DNA from: Melieria omissa | Lineage: Eukaryota; Arthropoda; Insecta; Diptera; Ulidiidae | NCBI GenBank assembly: GCA_963971225.1 | Contig: OZ020269.1 | Location: forward strand, 26,443,783-26,507,782 | Length of the DNA: 64,000 bases | Direction of reading: 5' to 3' | Part shown: positions 1 to 12,340 of the stretch, piece by piece | Numbering within the stretch: position 1 is the first letter of the stretch | Layout of the letters: each line of letters opens with the position of its first letter | Translations under genes and position numbers: made by a program | Notes under the pieces: generated by a model | Seen by the model: only the letters and a program-made list of their open reading frames with translations | Database searches by the model: none | What the model was told of the DNA's origin: nothing

Positions 1-1046
1 AGCACCGAGAACTGCATCGCACGACCATAAGAGAAGCTCAATTTCCACGGTCGCTGCAGCGGCGCATTGTTGATGGCGTTCAGATTCACTGAAGCATCTT
101 CCTCGGACTGGCCACCCGACAGGAACATAATGCCTACATTGCATGTGTTTAGTAAGCTCGACAAAATCGCATCAAGTCACCTCCCACCTGGCACAGCAGC
201 CGGCACGGTTCGCAGCATCGTTTGCACCGTGGCGAATCCCACCTCATCGGGCGTGCTCTTCGTAGCGCACGCCTGACCGGCCGTCACCATGTTGGGCTTG
301 AGCAGTGTGCCCTCCAGGTAGATGTGGTGATCGTTCAAGGCCTTGTAGACGGCTGCCAGCACAGTTTCGGTGACCTTCTGACAACGGTCTATGTCGTGGT
401 CGCCGTCCGGCAGCACTTCCGGTTCTACAATCGGGACAATGCCCTGCGACTGACAAATGGACGCATAACGCGCCAACACATTGGCGTTCTCCATAATGCA
501 CTGTTTGGAGGGCGTATGCTTGCCGATCTTCAGCACGCAACGCCACTTGGCGAAATCGCAGCCATCTCGTTTGAACTGGGCACAGCGGCACGCCATATCA
601 TCCAGTCCTATCGAAATGTAAAACACCCGCTTGATAACATATCGCAAAGCAAAAGCCCACTAATAACCTTGTGTGGTGGTCTCTTCCTTAGAGCCCATCA
701 GCGGCACAACGCCCGTGTCCACCTTGATGCCGAGCAGAATGCCCCGGCTCTTCAGCATGTCCACCAACAGGTTACCGTTCGCGTCCTTCTGGTAGAGTGT
801 CTCTTTGAACAATATGACGCCGGAGACGCGATCGGCCAGCTTGGGATCCGTGGAGAACAAGAGTTCGCGGAAGTCGCGTCGATTGTCCGGGGAGTTGGGC
901 AAGCCGATCTCTTCCAGTCGCTTGCCCATTGTCGACTCCGACTCGTCGGCGGCCAATATGCCCTTGCCAGGAGTAGCTATCTGGTTGGCAATGCGGCTCA
1001 GCTCCTCTTGCAACGGAACCGGAAGGTAGTTGAAGTACGTTGTCAT
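1..1046 (-). CDS. Ald: Fructose-bisphosphate aldolase, class I (3' end outside window)
   Basis: Glycolytic/gluconeogenic enzyme that reversibly cleaves fructose-1,6-bisphosphate into DHAP and glyceraldehyde-3-phosphate in the cytosol. Coding exons on the minus strand are 1046-668, 607-188 and 133-1, the last running off the window. Introns of 60 bp (608-667) and 54 bp (134-187) both have GT/AG ends and keep frame. The start at 1046 opens MTTYFNY, the usual fly aldolase N-terminus. Counting Met as 1, the class I catalytic residues are all present: D34 (ILAADES), K108 (LGIKVD), K147 (FAKWRC), E188 and E190 ([10 protein letters not shown]) and the Schiff-base lysine K230 (GTLLKPNM). The FLSGGQSEE phosphate-binding loop is in the last visible exon. 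The C-terminal tail that tunes substrate preference is not visible. The protein is somewhat diverged from the main Drosophila Ald as I recall it, so it could be a second, tissue-restricted paralogue. Confidence 0.95.
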
Positions 1047-1330
1047 GTTGCAGTTGCCGCAAGCACCACCAATTCACAGAGAATTTTGATTGTTTTGTTT
1101 TTAAATTTTTTTTATATGTTCAACTGGAAATTTTATACAAAAATAAACTAAAGAATGAAGTGTTCAAATAAAGTTTGACATAAGAAATGGGGAACATTTT
1201 TTGGAAAACTTCTTTTCGGGCGAGCAAATTAGATCAAAACAAAAAATAGGAGCTCGGTGCCGATGAAAACATCTGAAGAGGCGTTAATTTGAAAACAAAA
1301 CTATTGAAAGTTCTATCAGTTTTAAATTAA

Positions 1331-3112
1331 CCCTTTCCGATCAATTTCCACATTTTAGCAGTAAGATACAAAAAAAATATCAAAAACATAATTTCAGTTA
1401 AGAATTATAACTCCTTCAATTTTGTACGATATATCGTACCATGGTCCGCAAAGGAGTAAAAATGCATGCAATTTTGGTTCCGTTTTTTTGAGTTTTATGA
1501 ACAATTCATTGATTTTTTAATAGAAAACATAAATTATAACATCAAAAAATCAAAACGTGATTTCATTTTGATCGAAACTTATATAAATTATAAATTAACA
1601 TGGATTCACATTTTTCGGCCTTTTATAACCGTTGTTGTTGTTGTTGTTGTAAAGCCCTTTTTCTCTCAATAAAACACAGAATAAATTAAAATATAATTTT
1701 ACAGAAAGGCACTGAATATAGCCCATTCTTATTATGGTAGTGGGAGTGGCAAGTACGCATGTCTTACCTTACATAACCTGTGTTTGTCCTGTAAAACAGA
1801 AACTTATTTTTAACCGAGAATTGTCGAATAGTCGAATTTTATTAGTCACGTGGTTTGCAGATGGGTGTGGCAGGCAAGAAAACGCAAGAAATCTGTTACC
1901 AAACCTATAACTGAAAAAAAAATGCAAAAATAAATAACAACCTTTGCTCTCCATTTGTACGATATGTCGTACGATATATTGTACAATTTTTTTAACCCTC
2001 AATCGCCCACCCTGAGTCCAGGGGACTCACTACGAACTTTAATAAGTTGGTACACGTTGTGTTTTTATGTTTCGGCGCCCAGCTTTCGTATACCTTCCTA
2101 AAGGGTCGCTCTGAACGCGAAGACGATCGGAAGTTAGCGCACTACAATTACAAGGCTGAGTTTTGGCACAGAGTGAGTCCCAGGGCCTCAGGGTGGTGTT
2201 TTGTGTTACAAAAATTGTACTTGTAATTTTTTAAAATCGTGTTAATTTAAATTTAGGATGCCAAAAATGGCCGCAAAAAGTTTAATAATTGAGAGTGTTA
2301 ACCCTTTGAGAAGTTTTGCTACTAACAATTTGCCTTAGTTGTGCTGAAAAAGTATGTGAGGTATGTACACAACATATGAAATTCAACCTGATGCACGTTT
2401 TCTTATTTTATATAATGAAGTATTAGTTTAAGTTTTTTTTCTGAACAGTTATTTAATTTTTAGGTTATTTATGTAAAAAGAATTGTTTTTGTTAATTTAT
2501 TTATAACATTTATTTTTATAAAATGCTTAGTGTATGTTTTTTAGAGTATGTTTTTTTCTGTCAATTAAAAGGTGAATGTTTATTTGAGTTATGCAAAAAA
2601 ATGGAATGATATCTGTAACAAGAGATCTTAATGTGTCCTACAAAAATATAAAAAACCATACAAATTTATTAGATGTTGCGTTATATCGTAAACAAAAATT
2701 TTGAGTCCCGGGGACTCAGGGTGGGTAGATACGTGATTTTAATAGGGGTGGGTGATTGAGGGTTAAAGACTCGGAAAAAATATTTAGACGCAAAAAATGC
2801 TAAATTTAATAAGTTTTATAAATCAACTGAGACTCAAACTGTGAAATTGTTTAGTTTTTTGCTACCAAAAAGTATTTAAAAATTTCTATGCAGAAGCATC
2901 GGTTTTTAAAATTCTTGCAAAAAGCCGTTTACAAAACGCACTCATACTGTGTAGCCCCGGCTAAAATGATTTATATTTTTAAACAGAATGATACAACTCA
3001 GCCTACTTCATACGAATTAAAAAGCCGTTCCATAAAAAATACGTTCGCTGTCAAATACAAAATATTGAAACAAAATTTTACGATATATCGTACAAAAAAA
3101 ACCCGGAAAGGG
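1331..3112. mobile_element. TTAA-flanked piggyBac-type element, non-autonomous (outer)
   Basis: The 1.78-kb element starts CCCTTTCCG and ends with its inverse CGGAAAGGG. It is flanked by TTAA at 1327-1330 and 3113-3116, the target duplication typical of piggyBac transposition. No transposase ORF is present. The palindrome GTACGATATATCGTAC occurs at 1424-1439. Two overlapping variants lie at 1957-1984, and a shorter version sits 20 bp from the right end (3079-3092). Such repeats could be transposase-binding sites, which is inference. A second TTAA element (1996-2762) is inserted inside it. Confidence 0.75.
1996..2762. mobile_element. TTAA-flanked piggyBac-type element nested in the outer one
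   Basis: The ends CCCTCAATCGCCCACCC and GGGTGGGTGATTGAGGG are inverted copies over about 17 bp with two mismatches. TTAA lies at both sides (1992-1995 and 2763-2766). Just inside the left end is GAGTCCAGGGGACTC (2014-2028). GAGTCCCGGGGACTC lies near the right end (2703-2717), and a related GAGTCCCAGGGCCTC lies near 2175. It is 767 bp long with no transposase ORF. It interrupts the palindrome-rich middle of the element at 1331-3112, so it is the younger insertion. Confidence 0.8.
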
Positions 3113-3116
3113 TTAA

Positions 3117-3548
3117 TGTTTATGGAGGCTGGAAGAGTTGAGTCAAACTCTTGCAGACCACAGTAGATATTAATTGTACAACTTAAAAAATTTGCATTAG
3201 AACATTGAATAGTGAATAGTTTTTAAATTGGAATTGGAACAAACATAACCTAAAAGTCTTTGCAAAATGTCCCAAACAACGATCTGCAATATTTAGTTAG
3301 AAAAAAATCACAGAAATTACAAATTTATTACTTATAAGAGTACTTTTTTTAATGAAAACTTTCACTTAACATCAAATTGCCATTTCAATGAAAAAAATTC
3401 GTCAATATTCTGTGAAATATTAATCTCAATAAAATTTATTTAGCTGAAATCATTAACCGGCAGCATTGCTCGTTAACTATTGTGAACTGCTCGTATATTC
3501 GTTGAGAAGAAGAAGAGAATTAAAAACTGCCGTACTGGCTCGAAAGAA
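3117..3548. other. AT-rich spacer upstream of cyclin H
   Basis: About 430 bp of AT-rich sequence between the outer TTAA element and the cyclin H start codon. It must contain the cyclin H promoter and 5' UTR, but I see no clear TATA box or initiator that would place the transcription start. Confidence 0.5.
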
Positions 3549-5256
3549 ATGTTTCCATTGAGTTCTCAAAAGAAATTCTGGACTTTTTCAAACGAACAAC
3601 AATTGAACGAGCTGCGACTGCAACAAAATGCCAACTTCATACATACACATGGTGCCGCTATCAGTGTAAGTACTGCTGCCCAATCAATCGTCATTGAAAC
3701 GCTTTACTACTTTTCTCCTTTTGCACGCGACAGCCGGATCAACATTCGGCTTACTTCCTCAGCCCGGTGGAGGAGCGCATTTTGCTTAAACAATATGAAT
3801 TGTACTTGAACGACTTTTGTCGGCGCTTCGAGCCGCCAATGCCGAAATGTGTAGTGGGCACTGCATTCCAGTACTTCAAACGCTTCTACCTGAACAACAC
3901 ACCAATGGACTATCATCCCAAGGAGATACTGTAATTAGTTGCAAGCATTCATTTACATTCCTAAATTTGTCATCTTTATGCCTGTTGCAGTGCCACTTGC
4001 GTCTATCTGTCCTGCAAGGTGGAGGAGTTCAATGTATCCATTGGCCAGTTTGTGGGGAACATCAAAGGCGACCGCAACAAGGCCATGGACATTATTCTGT
4101 CCAATGAGCTATTGCTGATGCAACAACTAAATTACTATCTAACCATACATAATCCCTATCGGCCGGTTGAGGGTTTCCTCATCGATATTAAGGTTCAGTT
4201 TAATTGGCAAACAAATTTAAAAAAATTACTTGTAATGGATAATTTTTGCCTCACAGACTCGCAGCGCAATGCCAAATCCGGAACGATTACGACCACACAT
4301 TGATGAATTCATAGAGAAGACATTCTTCACCGATGCCTGTCTGCTGTATGCGCCATCGCAGGTTAGTTGAGCATTTCTTAAAATGTTTTTATTGTTATTT
4401 AAATGGTGCTGTTTAATAGGTGGCTTTGGCAGCGGTGCTGCATGCTGCTAGCAAGGAGCAGGAAAATTTAGACAGCTATGTTACGGAAAATCTCTTTCTG
4501 GCGGCGCGCGATAAGTTGCCTGTGCTCATTGAGGCAGTACGTAGTAAGTTCTTGAGCGTTTTCACTATACTTTAGAAGCGATTGATTCGTTGATGTATTG
4601 TTCTGCTTGTAGAAATACGTTTTATGGTAAAGACTTATGAACCGCCGGCGAAAGACAAGGTGAAACTGATTGAAAAGAAACTGGAGAAATGTCGAAATCA
4701 GGAGAACAATCCCGACAGTCAAATGTAAGGAAAAATAAGGAGGTTGCATGGAAAAGTTAAATGAGCGCATTTTGCATAATTTTTATGAAAATATGCGAGT
4801 AAATTGATTAAAATAATCGGGCAATTTATACATAAATTCGATTGTGTCGTAAGCTTTGCGGTTCAAGTTCGCAACACTTGCTTTTCTTGCGCAACTCTTT
4901 TCAGAAATTTTGCTGTTTATAGTAAAAAAGCGCACAGATGTAACACATGTGTGCATATATGAAATTAAACCCTTATACATTTTTTGTTAAGCGACAACTA
5001 AATCTCAAGTCATTATATTAGTATGTAGTAGGAATTCCTTTCAAAGTGGTTTTCCACCGCTAGTAACTTGTCGATAGTGTTTAATCTCAAATATAAATTG
5101 TTATACTTATATGCAATTTCTTGAACTCTTCACAGCTATAAGGAGCGCATGCGCAAAATGCTCTGTGATGACGATTTGGAGACGCACGTCGATTCGTCCT
5201 ACAATGTGGCTGCCGAATCCAGTGCCGAGTCGTCTATGCTCAACATGAGCCAGTAG
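3549..5256 (+). CDS. CycH: Cyclin H (CDK-activating kinase / TFIIH subunit)
   Basis: Regulatory cyclin that pairs with Cdk7 and Mat1 in the CDK-activating kinase. The complex phosphorylates the T-loops of cell-cycle CDKs and, within TFIIH, the RNA polymerase II C-terminal domain. Seven exons: 3549-3665, 3734-3930, 3991-4192, 4257-4361, 4420-4543, 4613-4724 and 5136-5256. All introns are GT/AG; five are 58-69 bp and the last is 411 bp. The joined frame gives 325 aa, the usual cyclin H length. Family signatures are [10 protein letters not shown] at the N-terminus, [16 protein letters not shown] in the first cyclin box, [33 protein letters not shown], and YAPSQVALAA in the second cyclin fold. 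A helical basic region and an acidic, serine-rich end ([11 protein letters not shown]) follow. A candidate AATAAA lies at 5413-5418. It is intact and the only gene on this strand nearby. Confidence 0.96.
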
Positions 5257-7683
5257 ACTGTTTCGTTGTTGAACACATTGTCTTCATATTGTTAATTTAT
5301 ATGTAAAATGTTTGACATTGAACAATTAAAATGATCAGCTGTCAATTTAATGAAGAAACAACCATCGAGTGTTATTTATTTTGCTTCGATTGACTTACCT
5401 GTGTTCCTGGCAAATAAATCCACACAAAACATTATTAATCGTTATAATGTCATTTCTTTATTGCCTTAGAGGTGTTATACTGCTGCTCTGCGACATATAA
5501 ACATACAGAAACTCATTTCCGCTAGTAACAGTTAAAACTATCATAGCTCACAAATAGAAATATTTGTTGCTGTTTAATTCTAAACATCGACACATTGAGC
5601 TGTCTGTTTTCTATCTGCGGCTGCTGCCTGCCATTGCTTCATTCGGGCTTTGATTGATGGTTTCGGTAATGTTTGAATATTTGTCTAAATTTTATTAATA
5701 TTTCTCTCAATTGTTTCATGTAGTGTCTCAAAAGTTTCTTATGATTTTCATTGTAATTAACTTTTTGTAAATATGTAAGAGAAAAATGTTTTGCTGATTT
5801 TTGTAGTTACTTAAAATTATTCAATTTTTTTTGTGATTGGAAGCAAATATTTGCAAAATTCAGTAATTTGATATAAAAGTGCAATGATATTTCAGATATA
5901 AAAAACATAAATTTGCCCTAAAATTTGTATTGTAGGTGTACGCATGCCGAATTGTGGTAATGCTGAGTTTTCAACAGCATTATTTTTTCTTTAATTTGTA
6001 ATGCTTAGTTTAATCAATTTTATTTGCTTTTGTTCTCAATTAAATATGAAATTCTTGAAAGTTTTTATTATTGTTTGTGTTTTCTTGTTATATAATATTT
6101 TCTTTTAATTAATTTAGTTGATTATGCTTGATTTTGTATTTAGTTAAGTGAAGTTATTTATTGTTTATTAGTGTTTTATTGCATTTCAGTTTCTTTTGTT
6201 TATTTTTTGTTTACTTTTAATACTTTGACTGATTTTATATGATTTATGAAGCAGTTAAGCTTCAGTAAACTGTATTCTAACATTTTTATTTGTTGTTCAT
6301 ATTTTGTTATAATTCATATTTTTGTTATAATTAACTTAATTAATCATCTAATTGGACTAACTTATTTAGTTTTTTCAACTGGACTTTGCGTTAATTGATT
6401 TTTATTATTGTTTATTTTTTTGTTTTATCGATATTATGATTGCGAACAGTTTTATTTAATTTTTAATTAAGTAACTAAACCAGTCACATGTAACAAATTA
6501 GCAACTAAACTGTTTTAATGAATTTTTAGATTACATTTTAAGGTTTTAATTGGACTTTGTAATATTTTTATGTTTATTATTTTATGATTGTAAACAGTTT
6601 TGCTTCATTTTTATACAATTTACTAAAACTTCACTTATTTATAAAATAGTAACATAATTAAATTTATTTATTTAAATTAATTTTTATTATGTTTTATATT
6701 TGCTAAGCTTAGAATTAGTTAAAAGTTTTCTAACTTAAAGGAGCATAGCTGCTGCGATATTAGTTCTCCTTGATAATTTAATGTTATGCTTCAATTTGAT
6801 ATAGAACATGTTTTTAGTTTGCATTTCACTTTAATATTTTTATATTTCTTCTTATTTACTCTTTACCTATTTTTATTTTTTGTTTAGTTTCCTTAAATAC
6901 AACTTTGCTTTTAATATTAGATAAAAACTTAATATTAAAAAAAACCAATTTTTACACTTCTTTTGCTATGAATTTGTGTCCGCTTTATGGATTTTGGTTG
7001 CATACTTCAATCGTTGAAAATATTTTGCATTTGTTTTAATTTATTTGTTTATACATTCGTTTTGTTTTAGTTTTTAATGCATATTTTTTGTTTCTAGAAG
7101 TTTTGTGTTTGATATTTCTTTCAATTAAGTTCAAGCTTTCGCATTAGTTTTCTATGCCTTTTTTGGTTTTCATCTGAAAAAATTTCCATAACAACTTTTT
7201 CTTAATATATTTTGTCTTTTTGTTTTTCTTTTCATGTGCTGCAAAGTGTCCATAAGCTCAAATGAAGCTCAACTGCAGTCAGAATTTGTTTCAGAAACAT
7301 AAAGAAGTTTTATAGATTTTGAAACAGTCAGAATTTGTTGCAGTAATTTAAAGAAGCTTTAGTCTTCGACACAGATATTGGAAAATTGAATATTAATAGG
7401 AAGAAAATTGCATTTTGATAGCAAAGCGCAAAGCTTAATCAATTTAAGCCTTTAAACGGTTTGCGGTAAAAATTGTTAGCATGGAAAATTAAAAAAAAAT
7501 TTTAGTAAAAGCTAAGTAATATAGCTAAATGATTGTATTGTAAGCGCAGGATTTCTCAGTTTTTTTATGCTAATATAAAAATATAATTTTCAAAAAATTG
7601 AGAGAAAATTATAGTTTCGGTTGATCAAGTTAAGGTAAAAGTTTTTATTGAGTAGTTAATCGGGCGCGCCATACTTAAACTTT
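5257..7683. other. AT-rich intergenic sequence
   Basis: This stretch holds the cyclin H 3' UTR at its left edge and then about 2 kb of very AT-rich sequence. It has no ORF, RNA gene or terminal inverted repeat that I can support. Degenerate short motifs such as gttttaattggactt recur around 6360-6560 without a clear period. Confidence 0.5.
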
Positions 7684-8275
7684 ACTTTCTCAGAATGTTT
7701 TTGCCCAAGCTTAGGGTTTAAGTTGTCTCTAAGTGATCTGTTTTCGGTTCAAGTTTTGATTAATAAGTTACTTTACTTTCTTACTTTTACTTTCTCAAAA
7801 TGTTTTTACCCAAGCTTAGGGTTTAAGTTGTCTCTAAGTGATCTGATTTCGGTTCAAGTTTTGATTCAGAAGTTACTTTTTTACTTTACAGAATGTTTTT
7901 GTCCAAACTTAGGGTTTAACTTGTTTCTACGTGATCTGTTTTTGGTTCAAGTTTTGATTGAGGAGTTACTTTCTTACTTTACTTTTTTTACTTTTACTTT
8001 CTCAGAATGTTTTTGCCCAAACTTAGGGTTTAAGTTGTCTCTAAGTGATCTGTTTCCGGTTCAAGTTTTGATTGATAAGTTACTTTACTTTCTTACTTTT
8101 ACTTTCTCAGAATGTTTTTGCCCAAACTTAGGGTTTAAGTTGTCTCTAAGTGATCTGTTTTCGGTTCAAGTTTTAATTGATAAGTTACTTTTTTACTTTA
8201 CAGAATGTTTTTGCCCAAACTTAGGGTTCAAGTTGTCTCGAAGGATCTGTTTTCGATTCAAGTTTTGATTGAGCA
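7684..8275. repeat. Tandem repeat, about 94-114 bp unit, six copies
   Basis: Six head-to-tail copies are anchored by the phrase gaatgtttttgcccaa and begin near 7691, 7796, 7890, 8004, 8108 and 8202. Each runs through 'cttagggtttaagttgtctctaagtgatctg' type sequence to 'ggttcaagttttgatt'. Unit length varies because a ttacttt(c) linker expands and contracts between copies. One plus-strand frame stays open across five units (7723-8268) and encodes repeated GFKLSLSDLFSVQVLI. I read this as a by-product of repeating a stop-free unit and not as a gene. Confidence 0.85.
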
Positions 8276-11159
8276 GTTAAACAAGTCTTACTTAAAATTT
8301 CTTGCTCATTATTTTACTATTCAAACTCATTGTTTAAGTTGGCTTTAAGAGATCTGTCTTCCGTTTTATGGACATGTCTGTGAAAACTTTCAGCTAGCAA
8401 CTTTGAAAATCTTAAGTGAGATTAACTGATTTCTTGGGTTTTTTTAAAACACATTCCATTGTAGGCGGCTCAGTAAAGTTATTTCTATCAACGATTAATC
8501 GCTGATTTCTATTTTCTCAAATTACTAGAAAAAAAAATTTCGAATTAAATTGCAAAAATTATTGTTCATCTTACTTTTCTATAAACAAGTTTCATGTTCA
8601 TGTTTTTGTTTTAAAAACTTTTTACAAAATACAAAATATGAAGCAAAAATGTCAAAATTCACAAAGCTTTAAAGTTTCGAACTCAAATGTGGCGGCGGCT
8701 GCTGCTGTTTGCTGCTGAGTTGGCAAAGCTTCGGCGCCTGTTTGCTGCGGCCGAGGCATGAAGCGAGCTTACGTTGTGGCTGTTGTTGTTCTTATTGCTG
8801 CTGTTGTTGTTGCTATTGTTGTCTGGCTGGTGTTGTGTGCGCTACGCATTGAGCTCGCGTAGCAGCTTTATGGCTTATGGCCGTTTCAGCTGGTGCGGCA
8901 CTTGGGTAGTTGTAGTTTTAGGGGGGGTTGGGGTGTTTTGGGGAGGGGCGTCGGCGGCGGCGGTGTAAATTGCTCGATGCTTTTTATGCAAATGGCGTCT
9001 CGTTTGAAGAAACGTTCTTTTCATAAAGAACATACGCGACGTACTCAATTTGCATACTTGTTTATAGCTGTGTTTTGTGTTTGTTTGTTTGTTTCTCTGT
9101 GTGTGTGCGGGTGTGTGTGTGTGGGGGTGCGCTTGTGTGTGTGTCGTTTGTGTGCAAGTGTTTGTTTTGCCGTTGTTGCTGGTGTCGGTGTTTGGTGTTG
9201 GTGTGAGCCACTTTTTAAAGCTATCAATCGCAGCGGTATTCACTGCTTTTGATAAAAACTTTTGTTCGAATTGGTAAATTGCAATATTGCTGTTGTTATT
9301 GTTGTTGAAAGCAATTGAAGCGGCGGGCGACTGTTGTCGTTAGCGTTGCGTCGAATTACGGTTTTGCACATGGTTGCGATGGTGGTACATGATGAAAAAA
9401 TTTGAATCAGACCAGTGGTATCGTATGTGAAAAAGCACCTTTCCTCTTGTTCTTGTTTTTCGTTAAACTTTTCATTTGGCTGGCATTGCTCTTTGGTTGG
9501 AAATTTTCGCACAAATATTTCATTTTCAAGCCAAACTTGCTTTGCATTGCGTTTTGCGTTTTTTTTGCTTTCGCTACAAATGAGCCAAATCGAAATGTGT
9601 AAAAATGTAGACGTGATTATTTTTTCTCTCGCTCACTGACGTCGAATGGCGCACACTTCAATGCGTGGCCGCAGTGCGAGAAAGAGAAGAAACAATCGGA
9701 CTGCATTTTTGTTTGCGTACTTTTTGAAGAAGGAAATATTTAAAATGATTTTTCCAAGTTTTTATTTTAGAAAAAATGTACAAAAGACTTTTTCGTTCCT
9801 CTTATTGATCGGAATGGAAACTGAGCTCGAAGGTGGGAGTTGAAATTTGGTTGTTGTTGTTGTGATTGGCAGCTTGTGATGGGCGAGGGTGAGTGTAGGT
9901 GGGTGGGGTGATGATGAGTGTGATGACAGTGGTGTCAATTGCGCCATGGCGGTGCGTACAGTGTGACTGCAATTGGGCACAAAATGCCCAGCAGGCACTG
10001 CGACTTTCCTCGGTGCCTTTGATGACTTTGGTTCGGTTTGGTGGTGGGTGGGTTTTCGGTGCTTTGGCTCGGATGTGTGCGGTGTGTGTACATAGGTGCA
10101 ACAACCGAAAAGCGGGTGAAAGCATATGACAGAAATAGCAAATCGAAAATAGCAAAAAACTAAAAGTACACATCGAGATAAGAGAGAAATAACGAAAGCA
10201 ATAATACACACAGAAGAAACCCAAAAGCGTTGTTACAGAAGAGATATATATGAAAATTATTCGCCTGCTCACAAGTCGGATGAACGAAAAACATCAATTT
10301 GTATCGTTACTCAAAGTAGTTAGTTAGCATTGCGATTACTTTTGGCAATAATAATAATGCATTGCTATTTGGTTTTAATATCAACAACATCAACACATCC
10401 TTTGCGGGGGGTATGGAAGTCATTAATAAGTTAATGCAGTGCTTTTTGCATTGTGAGGAATCTATGGATCGATAAGCTCTGTAAAATCTCACTCACTCAT
10501 TACATCGACAATAAGTGCGACGACGAATAGTTAAAACGACGGGCGTTGCAATTTGATTACATTTCGAGAATTACGCGCAATTTCTACGAATACATGAAGC
10601 GGAATTTTGGTGGGGCCGAATTTAAGCGCGCGCCGCCCTAAAGCAGCAGTCAAAATGTACCCATTACTGGCAGCGAGTAGGTCTACGTCACTACAATGAA
10701 GTACGATATAGTGGGACGATTGACTGACTGACTGACTGGCTGACTGAAAGGGCGAGCGTGGAAGGTTGTGGCAGAGAGCGGGGGGAAATTGCGTAGGAAT
10801 GCAGGAAATGTTGGTGTGTTGCAATTTGCAGGAAATGTTAAGGACTGTCGACATCAGCGTCCGTCTGTTTGTCTGCATGTCTGTGCTGTTTTATTGTATG
10901 TTATGCTTGTTTGTTGGGCTGTTGTTGGTAGTGATTTTTTTTGTTCTTGTATCGAAATATCTGTATGCATGTATTGTGGTTAGATTTCTGTACAATGTTT
11001 ACTATACAAGAAACATGAGAAATGTGCGACTCTGTATCAAAGTAGAAAGTGGTTGGCATTTGTATGTTTAAGTGTTTAAGAGTCTTAAAAATAGATAATT
11101 AAATTTAAAAAAATTTAAACTAAGTTTTCTATCAATTCAAACGTTAGTTGTGCAGTTAA
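8276..11159. other. Non-coding spacer with simple repeats
   Basis: No conserved coding exon found. The stretch contains (TTG/CTG)n runs near 8690-8825, a G-rich patch at 8918-8965, (GT)n-rich DNA at 9075-9180, several (TTGTTG)n clusters and a (GACT)n run near 10720. Open frames here are low-complexity Q/N/H/T-rich readings of these repeats. The GC-richer patches look like the 5' ends or introns of a fly developmental gene, but I cannot name one. Confidence 0.4.
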
Positions 11160-12226
11160 CCCTAGAAGTACATGCATTGTTTTATGCTTAGAGTTCATGC
11201 TTTGCTTAAAGTTATTCTACTTTGGCAACTATAACTTTGAAAGTCTGAAACAATGAATATTTTTTAAATAATATTTTTACAATAAAATGAAGTTCAAGTT
11301 TTCGTATAAAATTCAAAACCAAAACATGATGATCCAGTGGCGGATTTAAGGGGGTTTTGGGGGTTGAAATCCCCCCGAAATATTAGGGTCGACTTTAAAA
11401 CTATATACAATCGATGTAACGATCATTTTGTGAACATTAAAGAATTACTTTAAAAAACCCCCCAAAATATTTTTCTGTATCCGTCCCTGTGATGAGCTGT
11501 ATTTACTTATGCTTGGACTTCATTCACCGGTCATGGTGAATAAAACAAGTGAAACGGGTAGAGAAGAATTTAAAAAATGGTCATTTATGTCCTAATCCTA
11601 AAAAAAAATTAACCCTGAGTTCATAATAAATAGTTGAAGTGTGTGTGGTTTCGAAGAAAATCTAGGAAATGGTTTTTGAATTGAAAACAAAAAATTTAAC
11701 CTGCAATAGTGAGTTTAGAAAATATGCTCCAAAACTTTAAAACTGAATCAAAGAAAGATTTATTGTGGATTGTGTTCTCTATTCATGAAGCAACATGGAT
11801 CCGTCTCCAAATCTGTTTTACTGTATAGCTTGGTTCCGGTTTTCAAATTCTTTTAATTTAAGATAGTTTGAAGCACACTTCTTTGTTTTGAAGCACTTTA
11901 ATTGTTTTGAAGCACACTTCTAGCAAATAGGTTCAACTTTTAATTACCATTTCGAATGGAAATCATACAATTTGCAATTGATGCCTGAATATTTATTAAA
12001 AATAATATGAATATTTATATTAATCGCTCATTATCGCTCGCCTTTGGCTTGTTTACCCCTTTCGCTACTGGAACAGCAACTTTAATTAATTTAATCTAAC
12101 TAATTTTTATTATAAACTCAACTCAAAAACGGTCTCCGAATAGCAGCAAAAGTCGAAAAGGAGCAAAAGGATTAACAAACTACAAACTTGCTTCGCTTCC
12201 TTTTGATGAAGAATGCACTTCCAGGG
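11160..12226. mobile_element. Degenerate TTAA-type element
   Basis: The left end reads TTAA then CCCTAGAAGTACATGC. The right end, read inward from 12226, is CCCTGGAAGTGCATTC and is followed on the plus strand by TTATAA where TTAA would be expected. The ends match at 13 of 16 positions. The interior is AT-rich with no ORF and holds a hAT-like MITE (11335-11489). The mismatch in the right-hand duplication makes this less certain than the other TTAA elements. Confidence 0.5.
11335..11489. mobile_element. hAT-like MITE, 155 bp
   Basis: The ends are CAGTGGCGGAT and, inverted, CAGGGACGGAT, with an inner pair of 'gggggtt...aaccccc' arms next to AAATATT. Flanks are TGATGATC (11327-11334) and TGATGAGC (11490-11497), a 7 of 8 match. 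This fits the 8-bp duplication and CA(G) ends of hAT transposons. There is no coding capacity. A diverged copy lies at 33666-33823. Confidence 0.75.
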
Positions 12227-12340
12227 TTATAATTTTTATTTTTACAAAAAACTTTGGCCTATTAAAGTGCACAAAAAAAATAGTTATTTACAATTTCTGC
12301 AGTTAAAAAATAAAATTTTTGACTAAAGTTAAAGTTAAAG

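Noticed and set aside
222..1151. 309-aa plus-strand open frame over the aldolase gene
   Set aside because: Antisense shadow of conserved aldolase exons; the aldolase frame has catalytic motifs and proper introns, this one has none.
7723..8268. 181-aa repetitive ORF
   Set aside because: Product of a tandem repeat with no stop in one frame; linker lengths vary without codon phase being kept outside this stretch, and there is no known family.
9762..10272. Overlapping minus-strand ORFs of about 150 aa
   Set aside because: Low-complexity Thr/His/Pro readings of simple-repeat DNA in two frames at once; no motif.
11600..11640. TTAACCCTGAGTTC as a TTAA element end
   Set aside because: No inverted partner seen nearby.
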